DNA of 64,000 nt from Burkholderia sp. Ax-1719 (GTDB taxonomy: Bacteria > Pseudomonadota > Gammaproteobacteria > Burkholderiales > Burkholderiaceae). The translations under genes and the position numbers were made by a program. Location of the stretch: assembly GCF_011753055.1 (NCBI RefSeq), contig NZ_VWWJ01000005.1, positions 1-64,000 on the forward strand, in the 5' to 3' direction. The notes below the pieces were generated by a model. That model saw nothing but the letters and a program-made list of their open reading frames with translations. It had not been told where the DNA came from and made no database searches. Shown piece by piece: positions 1 to 8,650 of this stretch (position 1 is its first letter; every line of letters begins with the position of its first letter).

Positions 1-1
1 T

Positions 2-643
2 CCGCTGGCCGCGTCGACGCAACTCGTTGCGGCCCGTCACGGCAGCCTTACGCTCGCGGGCCGCGCGGTGGGCGGCGCGGTGCCGCTGCTCGACGCGCCC
101 GATCTGCGCAATCCTTCGAAGATCCAGGACGACGCCGTGGTCGCGTTCGATCTCGCGCCGGTCACCGCCGCGCACGGCTATCGCGTGCAGGTCGGTCGCG
201 ACGCGGGCCTGCTGGACATGATCCGCGACCTGCGCACCGATACATCTCACATCGACGTGGGTTCTCTCGACGATGGCACGTACTTCGTGCGCCTGTCGGC
301 TATCGACGAAAACGGCCTCGAAGGCATGCCGTCAACGTATGCGTTCGAGCGCCGCCGCGTCTCGCTGAACGCCACGGCGGGACGTGTCGACGGTTCGCGC
401 GACTACGCATTCCGCTGGTTTGTCGAGCGTAGCTCGGGCGACACCCGCTTCCGCTTCGTGCTGGCGGCGTCGTCGGATCTGCACACACCGCTGGTCGATC
501 GCACCGACATCAAGGATGGCGAGGCCGTCGTGCGCGATCTGCCCAAGGGCGTCTACTACTGGACCGTGATCGCCGAGCAGTTCGAGGGCGGTCGCTACTA
601 CCAGAAGGCCAGCCCGGTCCAGTCGTTCCGGCTCGACTGGTGA
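2..643 (+). CDS. FecR-domain envelope protein, C-terminal part (5' end outside window)
   Basis: The reading frame is open from the window edge, so the start lies upstream and about 213 residues are visible. The visible part has two beta-rich, Ig-like segments typical of the C-terminal half of FecR/LysM proteins found beside CHASE2 kinases. It carries the motif DGTYFVRLSAIDENGLEG and, near the end, GVYYWTVIAEQFEGGRYYQK. It ends in a TGA that touches the start region of the following sensor kinase, so the two are almost certainly co-transcribed and may form one envelope-sensing unit. The family call comes from the segment pattern and the neighbour; the diagnostic FecR and LysM domains are not in view, so a generic secreted beta-sandwich protein remains possible. 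Confidence 0.6.
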   Translation, partial: PLAASTQLVAARHGSLTLAGRAVGGAVPLLDAPDLRNPSKIQDDAVVAFDLAPVTAAHGYRVQVGRDAGLLDMIRDLRTDTSHIDVGSLDDGTYFVRLSAIDENGLEGMPSTYAFERRRVSLNATAGRVDGSRDYAFRWFVERSSGDTRFRFVLAASSDLHTPLVDRTDIKDGEAVVRDLPKGVYYWTVIAEQFEGGRYYQKASPVQSFRLDW

Positions 644-654
644 GGCGTGCGCGC

Positions 655-3111
655 ATGAGCGCAGGCGCACGCATGAGTCTTCGGCCGGGGCGGCCTGGTC
701 GTCCCGGTCGTCCAGTCGGCCGACGTTTTCTGTTCGAATGGCTGGGCGTGGCGTGCGCGGGCGTCGCCATTGTCCTGCTCAGCGTGCTCACGCACTGGAC
801 GCTCAGCGCCGATTCGCTGGTCTATGACCGTTTCCTCGCCGCGCGCGAGCGGCCGGTTTCGCCCGATATCGTGGTCGTGGAAATCGACAACGCCAGCGTC
901 GCCGCGCTGGGGCGCTGGCCCTGGCCGCGCAGCATCCACGCGCAGCTCGTCGATCAACTGGCGAAGGCGGGTGCGGCTGCCGTCGTCTACGACGTGCTCT
1001 TCACCGAACCCTCGCCCGACGATGCGCGCTTTGGCGCGGCGCTGCGCGAGCGTCCCGCGTTTCTCCCCGTGCTGCTTTCTCCGGCTGACGAAGCCGCCGA
1101 TGGCCATCGCCAGGTGGTCAAACCGGTCGCGCCGCTCGCCGACGCCGCAGCGGGTCTTGGCCACATCAATCTCGAAGTCGATAGCGACGGCATCGTGCGC
1201 AGCGTCGCGCTGTTCGAAGGCGACGCCCAGCAGCGCTGGCCGCAGCTGATGGAGCCGCTCTGGCGCGCCGCGCGCGACGGCAAGATTGCGCTGGCCGCCA
1301 CGCCTTACCCGCCGACCGACGCGCTCAAACGCGCGGACGCCAGGGTTCTGCGCACGGGCGACGCCGACAGCGAGGCGCGCTTTCTCCTGCCGTTCAGCCC
1401 GACCACGCAGTCGTACCGCAAGGTTTCGTTCGCGCAGGTGCTCGAAGGCCGCGCGCCGCCCGACCTGTTGCGCGGCCGCGTGGCGCTGGTGGGCGTGACC
1501 GCTTCCGGCCTTTACGACCGCTTTGCCACGCCGCTTTCGGGCACGCTCGGGCCGATGCCGGGCGTCGATATCCACGCGCTCGTGCTCGATACGCTGCTCA
1601 CCGGCTCGGCGATCGAACCGGCTTCGCGCATGGCCGTCGTGCTGGCCTCGCTGCTGCCGCTCGCGCTGCTGCTGGCCGGCTTTCTGGTGCTATCGCCGCT
1701 GCGCACGCTGTTGCTGCTGCCGTTTCTCGCGCTCGTCACGCTGGCGGCCAGCGCCGCGCTGCTCTATTACGCGCGCATTTGGCTCGCGCCGGTGCCCGCG
1801 CTGCTGGCGCTCGCGCTGGTCTATCCGCTCTGGGGCTGGCGACGTCTCGAAATGACGATGGCGTATCTGCGCAAGGAGCTCAAGCAACTCGCCGATGAAC
1901 CCTATCTGCTCCCGGAAGCGCCCGCGCCCGCGCGCGAGTTTGGCGGCGATGCGCTGGCCCAGCAAATGGCGCTGATGGCGCAGGCCGCGCAGCGCCTGCA
2001 GGACATGCGGCGCTTCGTGTGGGACAGCCTCGATTCCGTGCCCGAACCGCTGCTGGTGGCCGATCTGCAAGGCGTCGTGCTGATCGCCAATCACGCGGCG
2101 CGCGCGTATTTCGGCCGCCTCAACGTCGATGTCGCCGAAGGGCGGCAGATGAAGGATGTGTTTGGCGATCTCGCGCTCGTCAAGCCGATCGACCCGAATC
2201 CGGACACGCTCGCCTTTGCGCACGCACACTGGCCCGCGCCGCTCGATCCTGCGCTGGGCGACTACGCGCAATTGATGGAGCGCGGCGTCGAAGTGCGCGC
2301 GCGCGACGGCAGCGATTACCTGCTGCGTTACGCAAGCTGCACCAACGCGCAGGGGCAGGGCGTGGGCTGGATCGCGGGTCTCGTCGACGTGACGGCGCTG
2401 CACGACGCCGAACGTCAGCGCGAGGACGCGCTGCGTCTGCTCTCGCACGACATGCGTTCGCCGCAGGCATCGATCGTTGCGCTGGTCGAGACCGAGCGCG
2501 AGCGCGGCACGCTTGAAGCCGCGCCAGTGCGCGAAGTGATGGACCGCATCGAGCGCTACGCGCGCCGCTCTCTCACGCTCGCCGACGACTTCGTGCAACT
2601 CGCGCGCGCCGAGTCGCAGGTCTACGCGCTGGAGCCCACCAGCCTCACCGAACTCGCCATCGACGCCAGCGACGAAGTCTGGCCGCAGGCCAGCGCCAAG
2701 CACATCCACGTCGAGACTGCCTTCGACGAAGAGCAGATGGGCTGGATCAACGCCGATCGCTCGCTGATGACCCGCGCACTCGTCAACCTTCTTAACAATG
2801 CGGTGAAATACAGCCCACCAAATACCAGAATTATCTGTAGTATCGCTGTCGTGGAGGGTTCAGCCCCGCGCGTGATCTGCTCGATCCGCGATCAGGGCTA
2901 CGGCATTCCGCTCGAGGATCAGGCGAAGCTGTTCGAGCCATTCCGCCGTTTTCACGAAGGGCAGCGGCCCGAAGTGAGCGGCGCGGGGCTTGGCATGGCA
3001 TTCGTGAAGACGGTGGTGACGCGCCATGGCGGCGACGTCCACGTCGAGAGCATGCCGGACCAGGGCACGACGGTAACGATGTCGCTGCCCGCGCTAGAAG
3101 CACCGGAATGA
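655..3111 (+). CDS. CHASE2 domain sensor histidine kinase
   Basis: Membrane sensor kinase of about 818 residues. An N-terminal membrane segment (FEWLGVACAGVAIVLLSVL) is followed by a periplasmic CHASE2 domain of about 270 residues with the usual VVVEIDNASVAALGRWPWPR opening. Three closely spaced membrane helices follow, then a PAS-like region, a HisKA domain with phospho-acceptor LLSHDMRSPQ, and an ATPase domain with NLLNNAVKYSPPN (N box), DQGYGIP (G1) and GAGLGMAF (G2). I chose the ATG at 655 because TGAGG lies about 9 nt upstream; a GTG at 640 overlapping the previous stop and an ATG at 673 are alternatives. No response regulator is adjacent in the window, so its target is unknown. The extreme N-terminus is a Gly-Arg-Pro-rich stretch. 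Confidence 0.88.
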   Translation: MSAGARMSLRPGRPGRPGRPVGRRFLFEWLGVACAGVAIVLLSVLTHWTLSADSLVYDRFLAARERPVSPDIVVVEIDNASVAALGRWPWPRSIHAQLVDQLAKAGAAAVVYDVLFTEPSPDDARFGAALRERPAFLPVLLSPADEAADGHRQVVKPVAPLADAAAGLGHINLEVDSDGIVRSVALFEGDAQQRWPQLMEPLWRAARDGKIALAATPYPPTDALKRADARVLRTGDADSEARFLLPFSPTTQSYRKVSFAQVLEGRAPPDLLRGRVALVGVTASGLYDRFATPLSGTLGPMPGVDIHALVLDTLLTGSAIEPASRMAVVLASLLPLALLLAGFLVLSPLRTLLLLPFLALVTLAASAALLYYARIWLAPVPALLALALVYPLWGWRRLEMTMAYLRKELKQLADEPYLLPEAPAPAREFGGDALAQQMALMAQAAQRLQDMRRFVWDSLDSVPEPLLVADLQGVVLIANHAARAYFGRLNVDVAEGRQMKDVFGDLALVKPIDPNPDTLAFAHAHWPAPLDPALGDYAQLMERGVEVRARDGSDYLLRYASCTNAQGQGVGWIAGLVDVTALHDAERQREDALRLLSHDMRSPQASIVALVETERERGTLEAAPVREVMDRIERYARRSLTLADDFVQLARAESQVYALEPTSLTELAIDASDEVWPQASAKHIHVETAFDEEQMGWINADRSLMTRALVNLLNNAVKYSPPNTRIICSIAVVEGSAPRVICSIRDQGYGIPLEDQAKLFEPFRRFHEGQRPEVSGAGLGMAFVKTVVTRHGGDVHVESMPDQGTTVTMSLPALEAPE

Positions 3112-3199
3112 GGGCCGCGCGGTCCTTGCCTGCTACATGTCGCCTGACTCCCCCGAGTGTTGCCAGAACCTGCTGGCAAAGATTCCGATGGAGTACCCA

Positions 3200-3820
3200 G
3201 TGAAGTTCCTGATGACGATCTGCACCGTGTCGATGGCGGGCGCGCTGGCCGGTTGCGCCGGCGTGAGCGCCGATGTGCAGGCGAGTGGCGGTTTGCCCTC
3301 GATGGGCGCAGCAAGCACGTCCGCCCCGGCATCGACCTACCGTTTCGCACGCACCCCCGCACAGGCCGACGCAGGCGACAACCTGCCTTACGAGGCGTTG
3401 CTGCGCGAGGGGCTCGCGCAGCGCGGTTTCCAGCAAGGCGCCGATGCCGCGCGCTATCTTGTCTCCGCCGCGTGGGCGTCGCGGCCCGCCGATGTCACGG
3501 TCGCCACCGGCGATTGCAAGGGCGGCTGCGCGCCGGCTGAAGGGCCGTCGCTGCCGTGGTTCGGCCATCGTTACGTCCACACGCTCACGCTGCGCTTTTT
3601 CACGCTGCCCGATGGCCAGGAGGCTTACAAGGTCAGCGCCGAAAAGCGCGACCGCAACGCCGATGCGCAACAGGCGCTGCCGTATCTCGTCGCCAGTGCG
3701 CTGGCGAAGATGCCTTATGCGGGCGCACCGCAATGGCGCGTGAAGATGAAGGACGCGGCGACGGCGGGCGCAATGCCCGAAGTGACATCGGTTACGCCGG
3801 TCTCGCCCGTCGCGCCATAA
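3200..3820 (+). CDS. Small lipoprotein, DUF4136-like
   Basis: About 206 residues. From the GTG at 3200 the protein begins MKFLMTICTVSMAGALAGC, a lipoprotein signal with lipobox LAGC; GGAG lies 6 nt upstream. ATGs at 3137 and 3188 would place extra residues before the signal and fit less well. The mature part has YRFARTPAQADAG, repeated Ala-rich helices and a beta segment YVHTLTLRFFTLPDGQEAYKVSAEKR, a layout like DUF4136 lipoproteins (a YRF start followed by a helix-strand repeat). Gene-specific function is unknown. It converges with bluB, with only 17 nt between the stops. The DUF assignment is from memory of the pattern and is moderate. Confidence 0.55.
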   Translation: MKFLMTICTVSMAGALAGCAGVSADVQASGGLPSMGAASTSAPASTYRFARTPAQADAGDNLPYEALLREGLAQRGFQQGADAARYLVSAAWASRPADVTVATGDCKGGCAPAEGPSLPWFGHRYVHTLTLRFFTLPDGQEAYKVSAEKRDRNADAQQALPYLVASALAKMPYAGAPQWRVKMKDAATAGAMPEVTSVTPVSPVAP

Positions 3821-3837
3821 ATGCCAAAAGCGTCGCG

Positions 3838-4491
3838 TCAGCCTTCGGGCGACGCGGGCCAGCGGTTCTCATAGACACACTCGCCCAGATCCTTGCGTTC
3901 GGCCCAATGCTCCATTTCGAGCATCGGCTTCGGATAGAACTCGGCGACATGCCCAACGCACAGGATCGCCACCGGCTTTGCGCCGGGCGGCATGCCCAGC
4001 AGCGCGTGCACTTCGTCGACATCGAAGATCGACACCCAGCCCATGCCCAGGCCTTCGGCGCGGGCCGCGAGCCACATGTTCTGGATTGCGCACGCCACCG
4101 ACGCCAGATCCATTTCCGGCAGCGTGCGGCGACCGAAGACATGCGCCTCGCGGCGGTCCATGAGAGCGACGACCAGCAGTTCGCCGCACTCGCGCATGCC
4201 TTCCACTTTGAGCTTCATGAACTCGTCGCGGCGCTTGCCTAGCGCATCGGCGGTTGCGAGGCGTTCGCGCTCGACCGCTTGCTGAAGCGCTTCGCGCACG
4301 GCGGCGTCGGTGATGCGCACGATGCGCCAGGGTTGCATGAAGCCCACGCTCGGCGCGTGATGCGCGGCGTCGAGCAGGCGCGCGAGCACTGCCGGATCGA
4401 CCGGACCGGGCGCGAAATGGCGCATGTCGCGCCGTTCGTAAATCGCGCGGTAAACCGCCGCGCGTTCGGCTTCGTCAAAGGGTTGTGCCAT
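3838..4491 (-). CDS. bluB: 5,6-dimethylbenzimidazole synthase
   Basis: BluB destroys reduced FMN with oxygen to make 5,6-dimethylbenzimidazole, the lower ligand of cobalamin. The protein (217 aa, MAQPFDEAERAAVYRAIYER) has the nitroreductase-like fold, with RRDMRHFAPGPVD near residue 20 and APSVGFMQPWRIVRI near residue 45 as the flavin-binding segments, and GLGMGWVSIFD later. The usual length is about 215-225. The start lies inside the 3' end of cobB (17-bp overlap), so translation is coupled, and it is the last gene of the minus-strand block cobE-cobO-cobB-bluB. Its presence shows the organism makes true cobalamin rather than a pseudo-form. Confidence 0.93.
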   Translation of the reverse strand: MAQPFDEAERAAVYRAIYERRDMRHFAPGPVDPAVLARLLDAAHHAPSVGFMQPWRIVRITDAAVREALQQAVERERLATADALGKRRDEFMKLKVEGMRECGELLVVALMDRREAHVFGRRTLPEMDLASVACAIQNMWLAARAEGLGMGWVSIFDVDEVHALLGMPPGAKPVAILCVGHVAEFYPKPMLEMEHWAERKDLGECVYENRWPASPEG

Positions 4492-5785
4492 GGAACAGGG
4501 CGGCCGCGAAGGCCGGATTGGAAGGCCAGTAGGCGTGCATATAGGTCGCGGTAATCGAACCGTGGCGATAGAGCGCTTCGCCGTCCGCGCCGGTCTGGGC
4601 GTGGCGCGAGCGCAGTGTGGGCGCAAGCGGCGTGCTTACGCGCGAATAGTGGAACGTGTGGCCCGTGAGCGTGCCGTGCACGCCGTCCAGCCCTTGCATG
4701 CCGAGCGCCGCGAAGCGCTTTTGCATCGCGGCGGCGCCTGGTAGCAGGCCGAGCATCGGCGTGCGCGTGCCGTCAACGGTGGTGAGCGCGTCGAGCAGAT
4801 ACAGCATGCCGCCGCATTCGGCGACGAGCGGTTTGTTTGCTTCGACGTGCGCCTTGAGCGATGCGGCGCTGCGCGCGTTGGCCGCGAGCGTCGCCGCGTG
4901 CAGTTCGGGATAGCCGCCGGGCAGATAGACGGCGCTGGCATCCGCGGGCGCGGCTTCATCGGCGAGCGGCGAGAAGAAGCTCAAACGCGCGCCGAGCGTT
5001 TCCAGCAACGCGAGGTTCGCCGGATAGATGAACGAAAACGCAGCGTCGCGCGCCACCGCGATGTGCTGACCATCGAGCAGGCGTGGCAGCGCGGCTTGCG
5101 TTTCTGGCGCGTCGAACGTTACGGCGGGCGGCAGATCGGCCAGCGCGGTTTGGGTGAGCGCGTCGGCGGCGCGATCAATGCGCGCGTCGAGATCGGCGAT
5201 TTCGCTGGCCTGATGCAGGCCCAGATGACGATCGGGCAACGAGAACTGCGCGTCGCTCGCAACATGGCCGAGCCAGCGGATATCCGCCGGCAACCCTTCC
5301 TGCAACATCTGCGCATGACGCGCGGAACCCACGCGATTGGCCAGCACGCCATGGAACGGCACGTCGGCGCGATAGCGCGCGAGGCCGAAGGCAATCGCGC
5401 CGAAAGTCTGCGCCATCGAATTCGCGCCGATCACCGCCGCCACCGGCACGCCGAACTTCGCGGCCAGATCGGCGCTGCTGGGTGTGCCGTCGTAGAGGCC
5501 CATCACGCCTTCGATCAGGATCAGATCGGCCTCGCTTGCCGCCTGCGAGAGCAGCGCGCAGCAGCCCGCTTCGCCCACCATCCACAGATCGAGCGACATG
5601 ACTGGCGCGCCGCTTGCGCGCGCGAGGATCATCGGATCGAGAAAATCCGGGCCGGTCTTGAACACGCGCACGCGCCGCCCCTGGCGGCGGTGCAGACGCG
5701 CCAGCCCGGCGGTGAGCGTGGTCTTGCCCTGGCCCGATGCGGGCGCGCTGATGAACAGCGCCGGGCATGAAACCTTCGCGTTCAT
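4475..5785 (-). CDS. cobB: Cobyrinate a,c-diamide synthase
   Basis: Glutamine- and ATP-dependent amidation of the a and c side chains of (hydrogeno)byrinic acid. The 436-residue protein has an N-terminal P-loop (APASGQGKTTLTA, residues 14-26), the metal-binding acidic motif in LIEGVMGLYDG (about residues 90-100), and a C-terminal triad amidotransferase domain: glycine-rich YLPGGYPEL, nucleophile Cys324 in ECGGMLYL, and catalytic His in GHTFHYSR. Length and domain order match CobB/CbiA. It lies 4 bp downstream of cobO and overlaps bluB. Named cobB (not the deacetylase of the same symbol); cbiA is the anaerobic-route name. Confidence 0.95.
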   Translation of the reverse strand: MNAKVSCPALFISAPASGQGKTTLTAGLARLHRRQGRRVRVFKTGPDFLDPMILARASGAPVMSLDLWMVGEAGCCALLSQAASEADLILIEGVMGLYDGTPSSADLAAKFGVPVAAVIGANSMAQTFGAIAFGLARYRADVPFHGVLANRVGSARHAQMLQEGLPADIRWLGHVASDAQFSLPDRHLGLHQASEIADLDARIDRAADALTQTALADLPPAVTFDAPETQAALPRLLDGQHIAVARDAAFSFIYPANLALLETLGARLSFFSPLADEAAPADASAVYLPGGYPELHAATLAANARSAASLKAHVEANKPLVAECGGMLYLLDALTTVDGTRTPMLGLLPGAAAMQKRFAALGMQGLDGVHGTLTGHTFHYSRVSTPLAPTLRSRHAQTGADGEALYRHGSITATYMHAYWPSNPAFAAALFHGTTL

Positions 5786-5789
5786 GACG

Positions 5790-6392
5790 TCAGAACTCCA
5801 CGCCCTTTTGCGCTTTCACGCCTTGCTCGCGGTACGGATGCTTGACGAGGCGCATTTCGGTGACGAGGTCGGCGGCTTCGATCAGCGCGTCGGGCGCGTG
5901 ACGGCCGGTCACGACCACGTGCTGCATCGGCCCGCGCGCGGTGAGCACTTCGAGCACTTCGTCGAGCGGCAGGTACTCGTACTTGAGCACCGTGTTCAGC
6001 TCGTCGAGGATCACCATGGCGTACTCGCCGCTCTCGATCATGCGCTTCGCTTCGTCCCAGCCCTTGCGCGCGGTGGCCACGTCGGCGTCGCGGTTCTGGG
6101 TGTTCCAGGTGTAGCCGTCGCCCATCGTCACGAAGTCGCACTGCGCGACGCTCGCGAGGAAGTCGCGCTCGGATGTATGCAGCGCGCCCTTGATGAACTG
6201 CACGACGCCCAGCTTCATGCCGTGGCCGAGCACGCGCACCGCCATGCCGAACGCCGCGGTGGTCTTGCCTTTGCCGGTGCCGGTGTTGACGATCAGGAGG
6301 CCTTTTTCGTGCGTCGCGGCGGCCTGCTTCTTTTCGTGGCCTTCGCGGCGGCGCTGGGTCATGCGCTGGTGCGATTCGGGATCGGTTTTCAT
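5790..6392 (-). CDS. cobO: Cob(I)yrinic acid a,c-diamide adenosyltransferase
   Basis: Transfers the 5'-deoxyadenosyl group of ATP to Co(I) corrinoid. The 200-residue protein has the modified P-loop NTGTGKGKTT (residues 36-45) of the CobA/CobO/BtuR family, then GVVQFIKGA, the TMGDGYTWNTQN segment, VILDELN and VVTGRHAPDALIEAADLVTEM, all diagnostic. The charged N-terminus (MTQRRREGHEKKQ) is usual in proteobacterial members. It lies between cobE (9 bp) and cobB (4 bp) in one operon. The gene order cobO-cobB matches their successive reactions at the a,c-diamide stage. Confidence 0.95.
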   Translation of the reverse strand: MKTDPESHQRMTQRRREGHEKKQAAATHEKGLLIVNTGTGKGKTTAAFGMAVRVLGHGMKLGVVQFIKGALHTSERDFLASVAQCDFVTMGDGYTWNTQNRDADVATARKGWDEAKRMIESGEYAMVILDELNTVLKYEYLPLDEVLEVLTARGPMQHVVVTGRHAPDALIEAADLVTEMRLVKHPYREQGVKAQKGVEF

Positions 6393-6401
6393 CGTCGCGG
6401 A

Positions 6402-6920
6402 TCAGTCCTGTTTTGCGGTCTGGGTTGTTGAGTTCGGGATTGCGGCGAGCGCCACCGTCACGCCGTCGAGCGCGATTTTGGCGCGCACGAGCGCACCGCC
6501 ATTCGCGGCCAGACGCGCGCACGGTTCGCACACGCCCGCCACGCCAAAACGCACCTGCGCAGCGGCGCTCGGCGCCGATTGCATGGCGTCGGTTTCAAGC
6601 GCGGTTTCAAGCGCGGCCACCTGCTCGCGCGTGAAGGCGCGCAGCGGCAGCGCATGCGCGGCGCAGAACGCGAGCAGTGCGGGTTCGGCGGCTTTCGCGT
6701 CGAGCGTGGCCACCACTTTCACCTGCGCGAACGTGCGTCCGGACAGCGCGGCCTGCACCGCCGCCTCGATCTGCGCGAGCGTCACGCCGCTGCGGCAGCC
6801 AACGCCTAAGGCTAGCGGCAGATCGGCGGGGGCGTCGGGCAAGGTGTCGGAGGTGTGGGAGTGGTTCACGTGAAGGCGGGCGGCTGCGTTTTCCGCGCGA
6901 TTGTGAAGATAGCGCATCAA
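6402..6920 (-). CDS. cobE: Cobalamin biosynthesis protein CobE (CbiG C-terminal domain)
   Basis: Small protein (172 aa from the first ATG) with the CobE/CbiG-C signature: PLALGVGCRSGVTLAQIEAA, VKVVATLDAKAAEPALLAFC, then PLRAFTREQVAAL. The GCRxG and ASxDxKxxE elements are clearly present. The exact role is unsettled; in the aerobic pathway CobE is linked to the corrin ring-contraction stage. It opens the minus-strand block cobE-cobO-cobB-bluB. The start is uncertain because the first 20 residues (NRAENAAARLHVNHSH) look non-conserved; a GTG near 6869 is an alternative. A second, more divergent CbiG-like segment is fused to CobJ. Confidence 0.8.
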   Translation of the reverse strand: MMRYLHNRAENAAARLHVNHSHTSDTLPDAPADLPLALGVGCRSGVTLAQIEAAVQAALSGRTFAQVKVVATLDAKAAEPALLAFCAAHALPLRAFTREQVAALETALETDAMQSAPSAAAQVRFGVAGVCEPCARLAANGGALVRAKIALDGVTVALAAIPNSTTQTAKQD

Positions 6921-7021
6921 ACTGCGCGCTACGATAGCACACGCTCAAGCGCCCGCAGCGCGGCTCCAGCGGCGGCGTCCGGTTGACGCAGGGGGGCCCC
7001 GCGCCTACACTCGCACGCACT

Positions 7022-7262
7022 CTGGTGCTCGCGTGCGCGATCGATCTGCACGCGGTTAAACGGGAATCAGGGAGCTATCGCGCAGGGTAGATACGATGCG
7101 ATGGCCAGCCTGAACTGCACCCGCAACGGTACAACGAGCGCATCAGCCGCAAGCCGATGCACGCCGCTTCAAGGTACGCCACTGCGCGAGCGGGCCACAA
7201 GGCCGCGCGTGGGAAGGCGAAGCGGCGTTTCGTCAGTCCGGATACCGGCCAGATACGCGGGA
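7022..7262 (+). promoter_or_regulatory. Cobalamin (B12) riboswitch
   Basis: Conserved elements appear in order on the plus strand: GGTGC near 7026, AAACGGGAATCAGG near 7058-7071, the core CTGCACCCGCAACGGTA at 7115-7131, GCCACTGCGCGAGCGG near 7180, GTGGGAAGGC near 7209-7218, and the B12 box AGTCCGGATACCGGCCA at 7235-7251. These match the adenosylcobalamin riboswitch consensus (GGGAA, GCCCCCGCAACTGTA and GGAxACC.GCC elements). It lies about 240 nt upstream of cobW and so controls the cobW-cobN-chlI/chlD operon. The 7263-7501 stretch would be the expression platform; I could not fold it reliably by eye. No second copy was seen for the divergent cobE operon. Confidence 0.9.
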
Positions 7263-7501
7263 CGCGCGCTGCGGGAATGCGGCGCACCGTCCATGATTTC
7301 CATGCGTCAGCCGGGTTGGGCCCGCGACGCGCCTTCGCCCAAAGCCTTGTTTTGCCTTGATTTATCGCGTGACGCCTGCCCAGCGGCCGGCGCGCAACGC
7401 GTTCAATCCTGTTGAACCAGCAAGACGTCAGCGAAGACGCTCAAGGCCCATACCGTGCGCGGCGCAATCCACCTGCGGCCCACGCGCCGAAGGAGCACCT
7501 C

Positions 7502-8602
7502 ATGCAAATGCGCAAGATCCCCGTCACCATCATCACCGGTTTTCTCGGCAGCGGTAAAACCACGCTGATGCGTCACATCCTCCAGCACGCTGGCGGCCTG
7601 CGCGTCGCGGTCATCGTCAACGAATTCGGCGAACTCGGCATCGACGGCGAAATCCTGCGCGGTTGCGGTATCGGCTGCGACGAGAACGGCAACGAAACGG
7701 AAGGCCAGCTCTACGAACTCGCCAACGGCTGCCTGTGCTGCACGGTGCAGGAAGAATTCTTCCCGGTGATGGAGCAACTGCTCGAACGCCGCGGCGACAT
7801 CGACCACGTGCTGATCGAAACCTCGGGCCTCGCGCTGCCCAAGCCGCTGGTGCAGGCCTTCAACTGGCCGTCGATCCGCAACGCCTTTACCGTCGATGCG
7901 GTCGTGACGGTGGTCGATGGTCCCGCCGCCGCGAGCGGCCAGTTCGCGGCCAACCCGCAGGCCGTGGACGAGCAGCGCCGCGCCGATCCGAATCTCGACC
8001 ACGAATCGCCGCTGCATGAGCTGTTCGAAGACCAGCTTTCGGCCGCCGATCTCGTCATCCTCAACAAGACCGATCTGATCGATGAAGCGGGCCAGGACGC
8101 GCTCATCGCCGAACTGCGCGAAGAACTGCCGCCGCAGGTGAAGATCGTGCGCGCGCAACATGGCCAGCTCGATCTGCACACGCTGCTGGGTCTGGAAGCC
8201 GCTTCGGAAGAAAGCATCCATCTGCGCCACGACCATCACGGTTCGGCCGACGATGCCGACCATCATCACGACGAGTTCGATTCGGTGGTGGTGGAAGGCG
8301 CGGTGGCGTCGCGCGAGATCGCGATCGCCGCGCTGCAAAAGCTCGTCGACGGTCACACGATCTATCGCGCGAAGGGCTTCGCCGCGCTGCCGGGCGCGCC
8401 GATGCGTCTGGTGATCCAGGGCGTGGGGCGCCGCTTCGACAGCTACTTCGACCGCCGCTGGAACGCGCAGGAAAGCGCGGCGCTGGCGGACGGCAAGCTG
8501 GCGAGCCGCTTCGTGCTGATCGGCGAAGACCTCGACGCGGCCACGCTGCAAAGCGCGTTCGACGCGGCGCTGGCGGCTGTCGCGCACGCAGTCACGCAGT
8601 AA
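7502..8602 (+). CDS. cobW: Cobalamin biosynthesis GTPase CobW (COG0523)
   Basis: G3E-family GTPase of 366 residues, proposed to deliver cobalt to the cobaltochelatase. It has P-loop GFLGSGKTT (residues 13-21), the metal-binding GCLCC motif (residues 76-80), switch II-side ETSGLALPKPLV and guanine specificity NKTD. A His/Asp-rich linker (HLRHDHHGSADDADHHHDE) precedes the C-terminal CobW_C domain. The long insert with GCGIGCDENGNE before GCLCC is typical of the true CobW subgroup beside cobN, unlike the zinc-linked ZigA/YeiR groups. The ATG at 7502 is chosen for the AAGGAG 6-7 nt upstream. It is the first gene after the B12 riboswitch. Confidence 0.93.
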   Translation: MQMRKIPVTIITGFLGSGKTTLMRHILQHAGGLRVAVIVNEFGELGIDGEILRGCGIGCDENGNETEGQLYELANGCLCCTVQEEFFPVMEQLLERRGDIDHVLIETSGLALPKPLVQAFNWPSIRNAFTVDAVVTVVDGPAAASGQFAANPQAVDEQRRADPNLDHESPLHELFEDQLSAADLVILNKTDLIDEAGQDALIAELREELPPQVKIVRAQHGQLDLHTLLGLEAASEESIHLRHDHHGSADDADHHHDEFDSVVVEGAVASREIAIAALQKLVDGHTIYRAKGFAALPGAPMRLVIQGVGRRFDSYFDRRWNAQESAALADGKLASRFVLIGEDLDAATLQSAFDAALAAVAHAVTQ

Positions 8603-8650
8603 GCGTGCTTCGGCACGCCTCTATTTCAAGCTTGCACTGACGGAACCGCC

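Noticed and set aside
3200..3820. Lipoprotein as part of the cobalamin cluster
   Set aside because: It is convergent with bluB and has no cobalamin-related motif.
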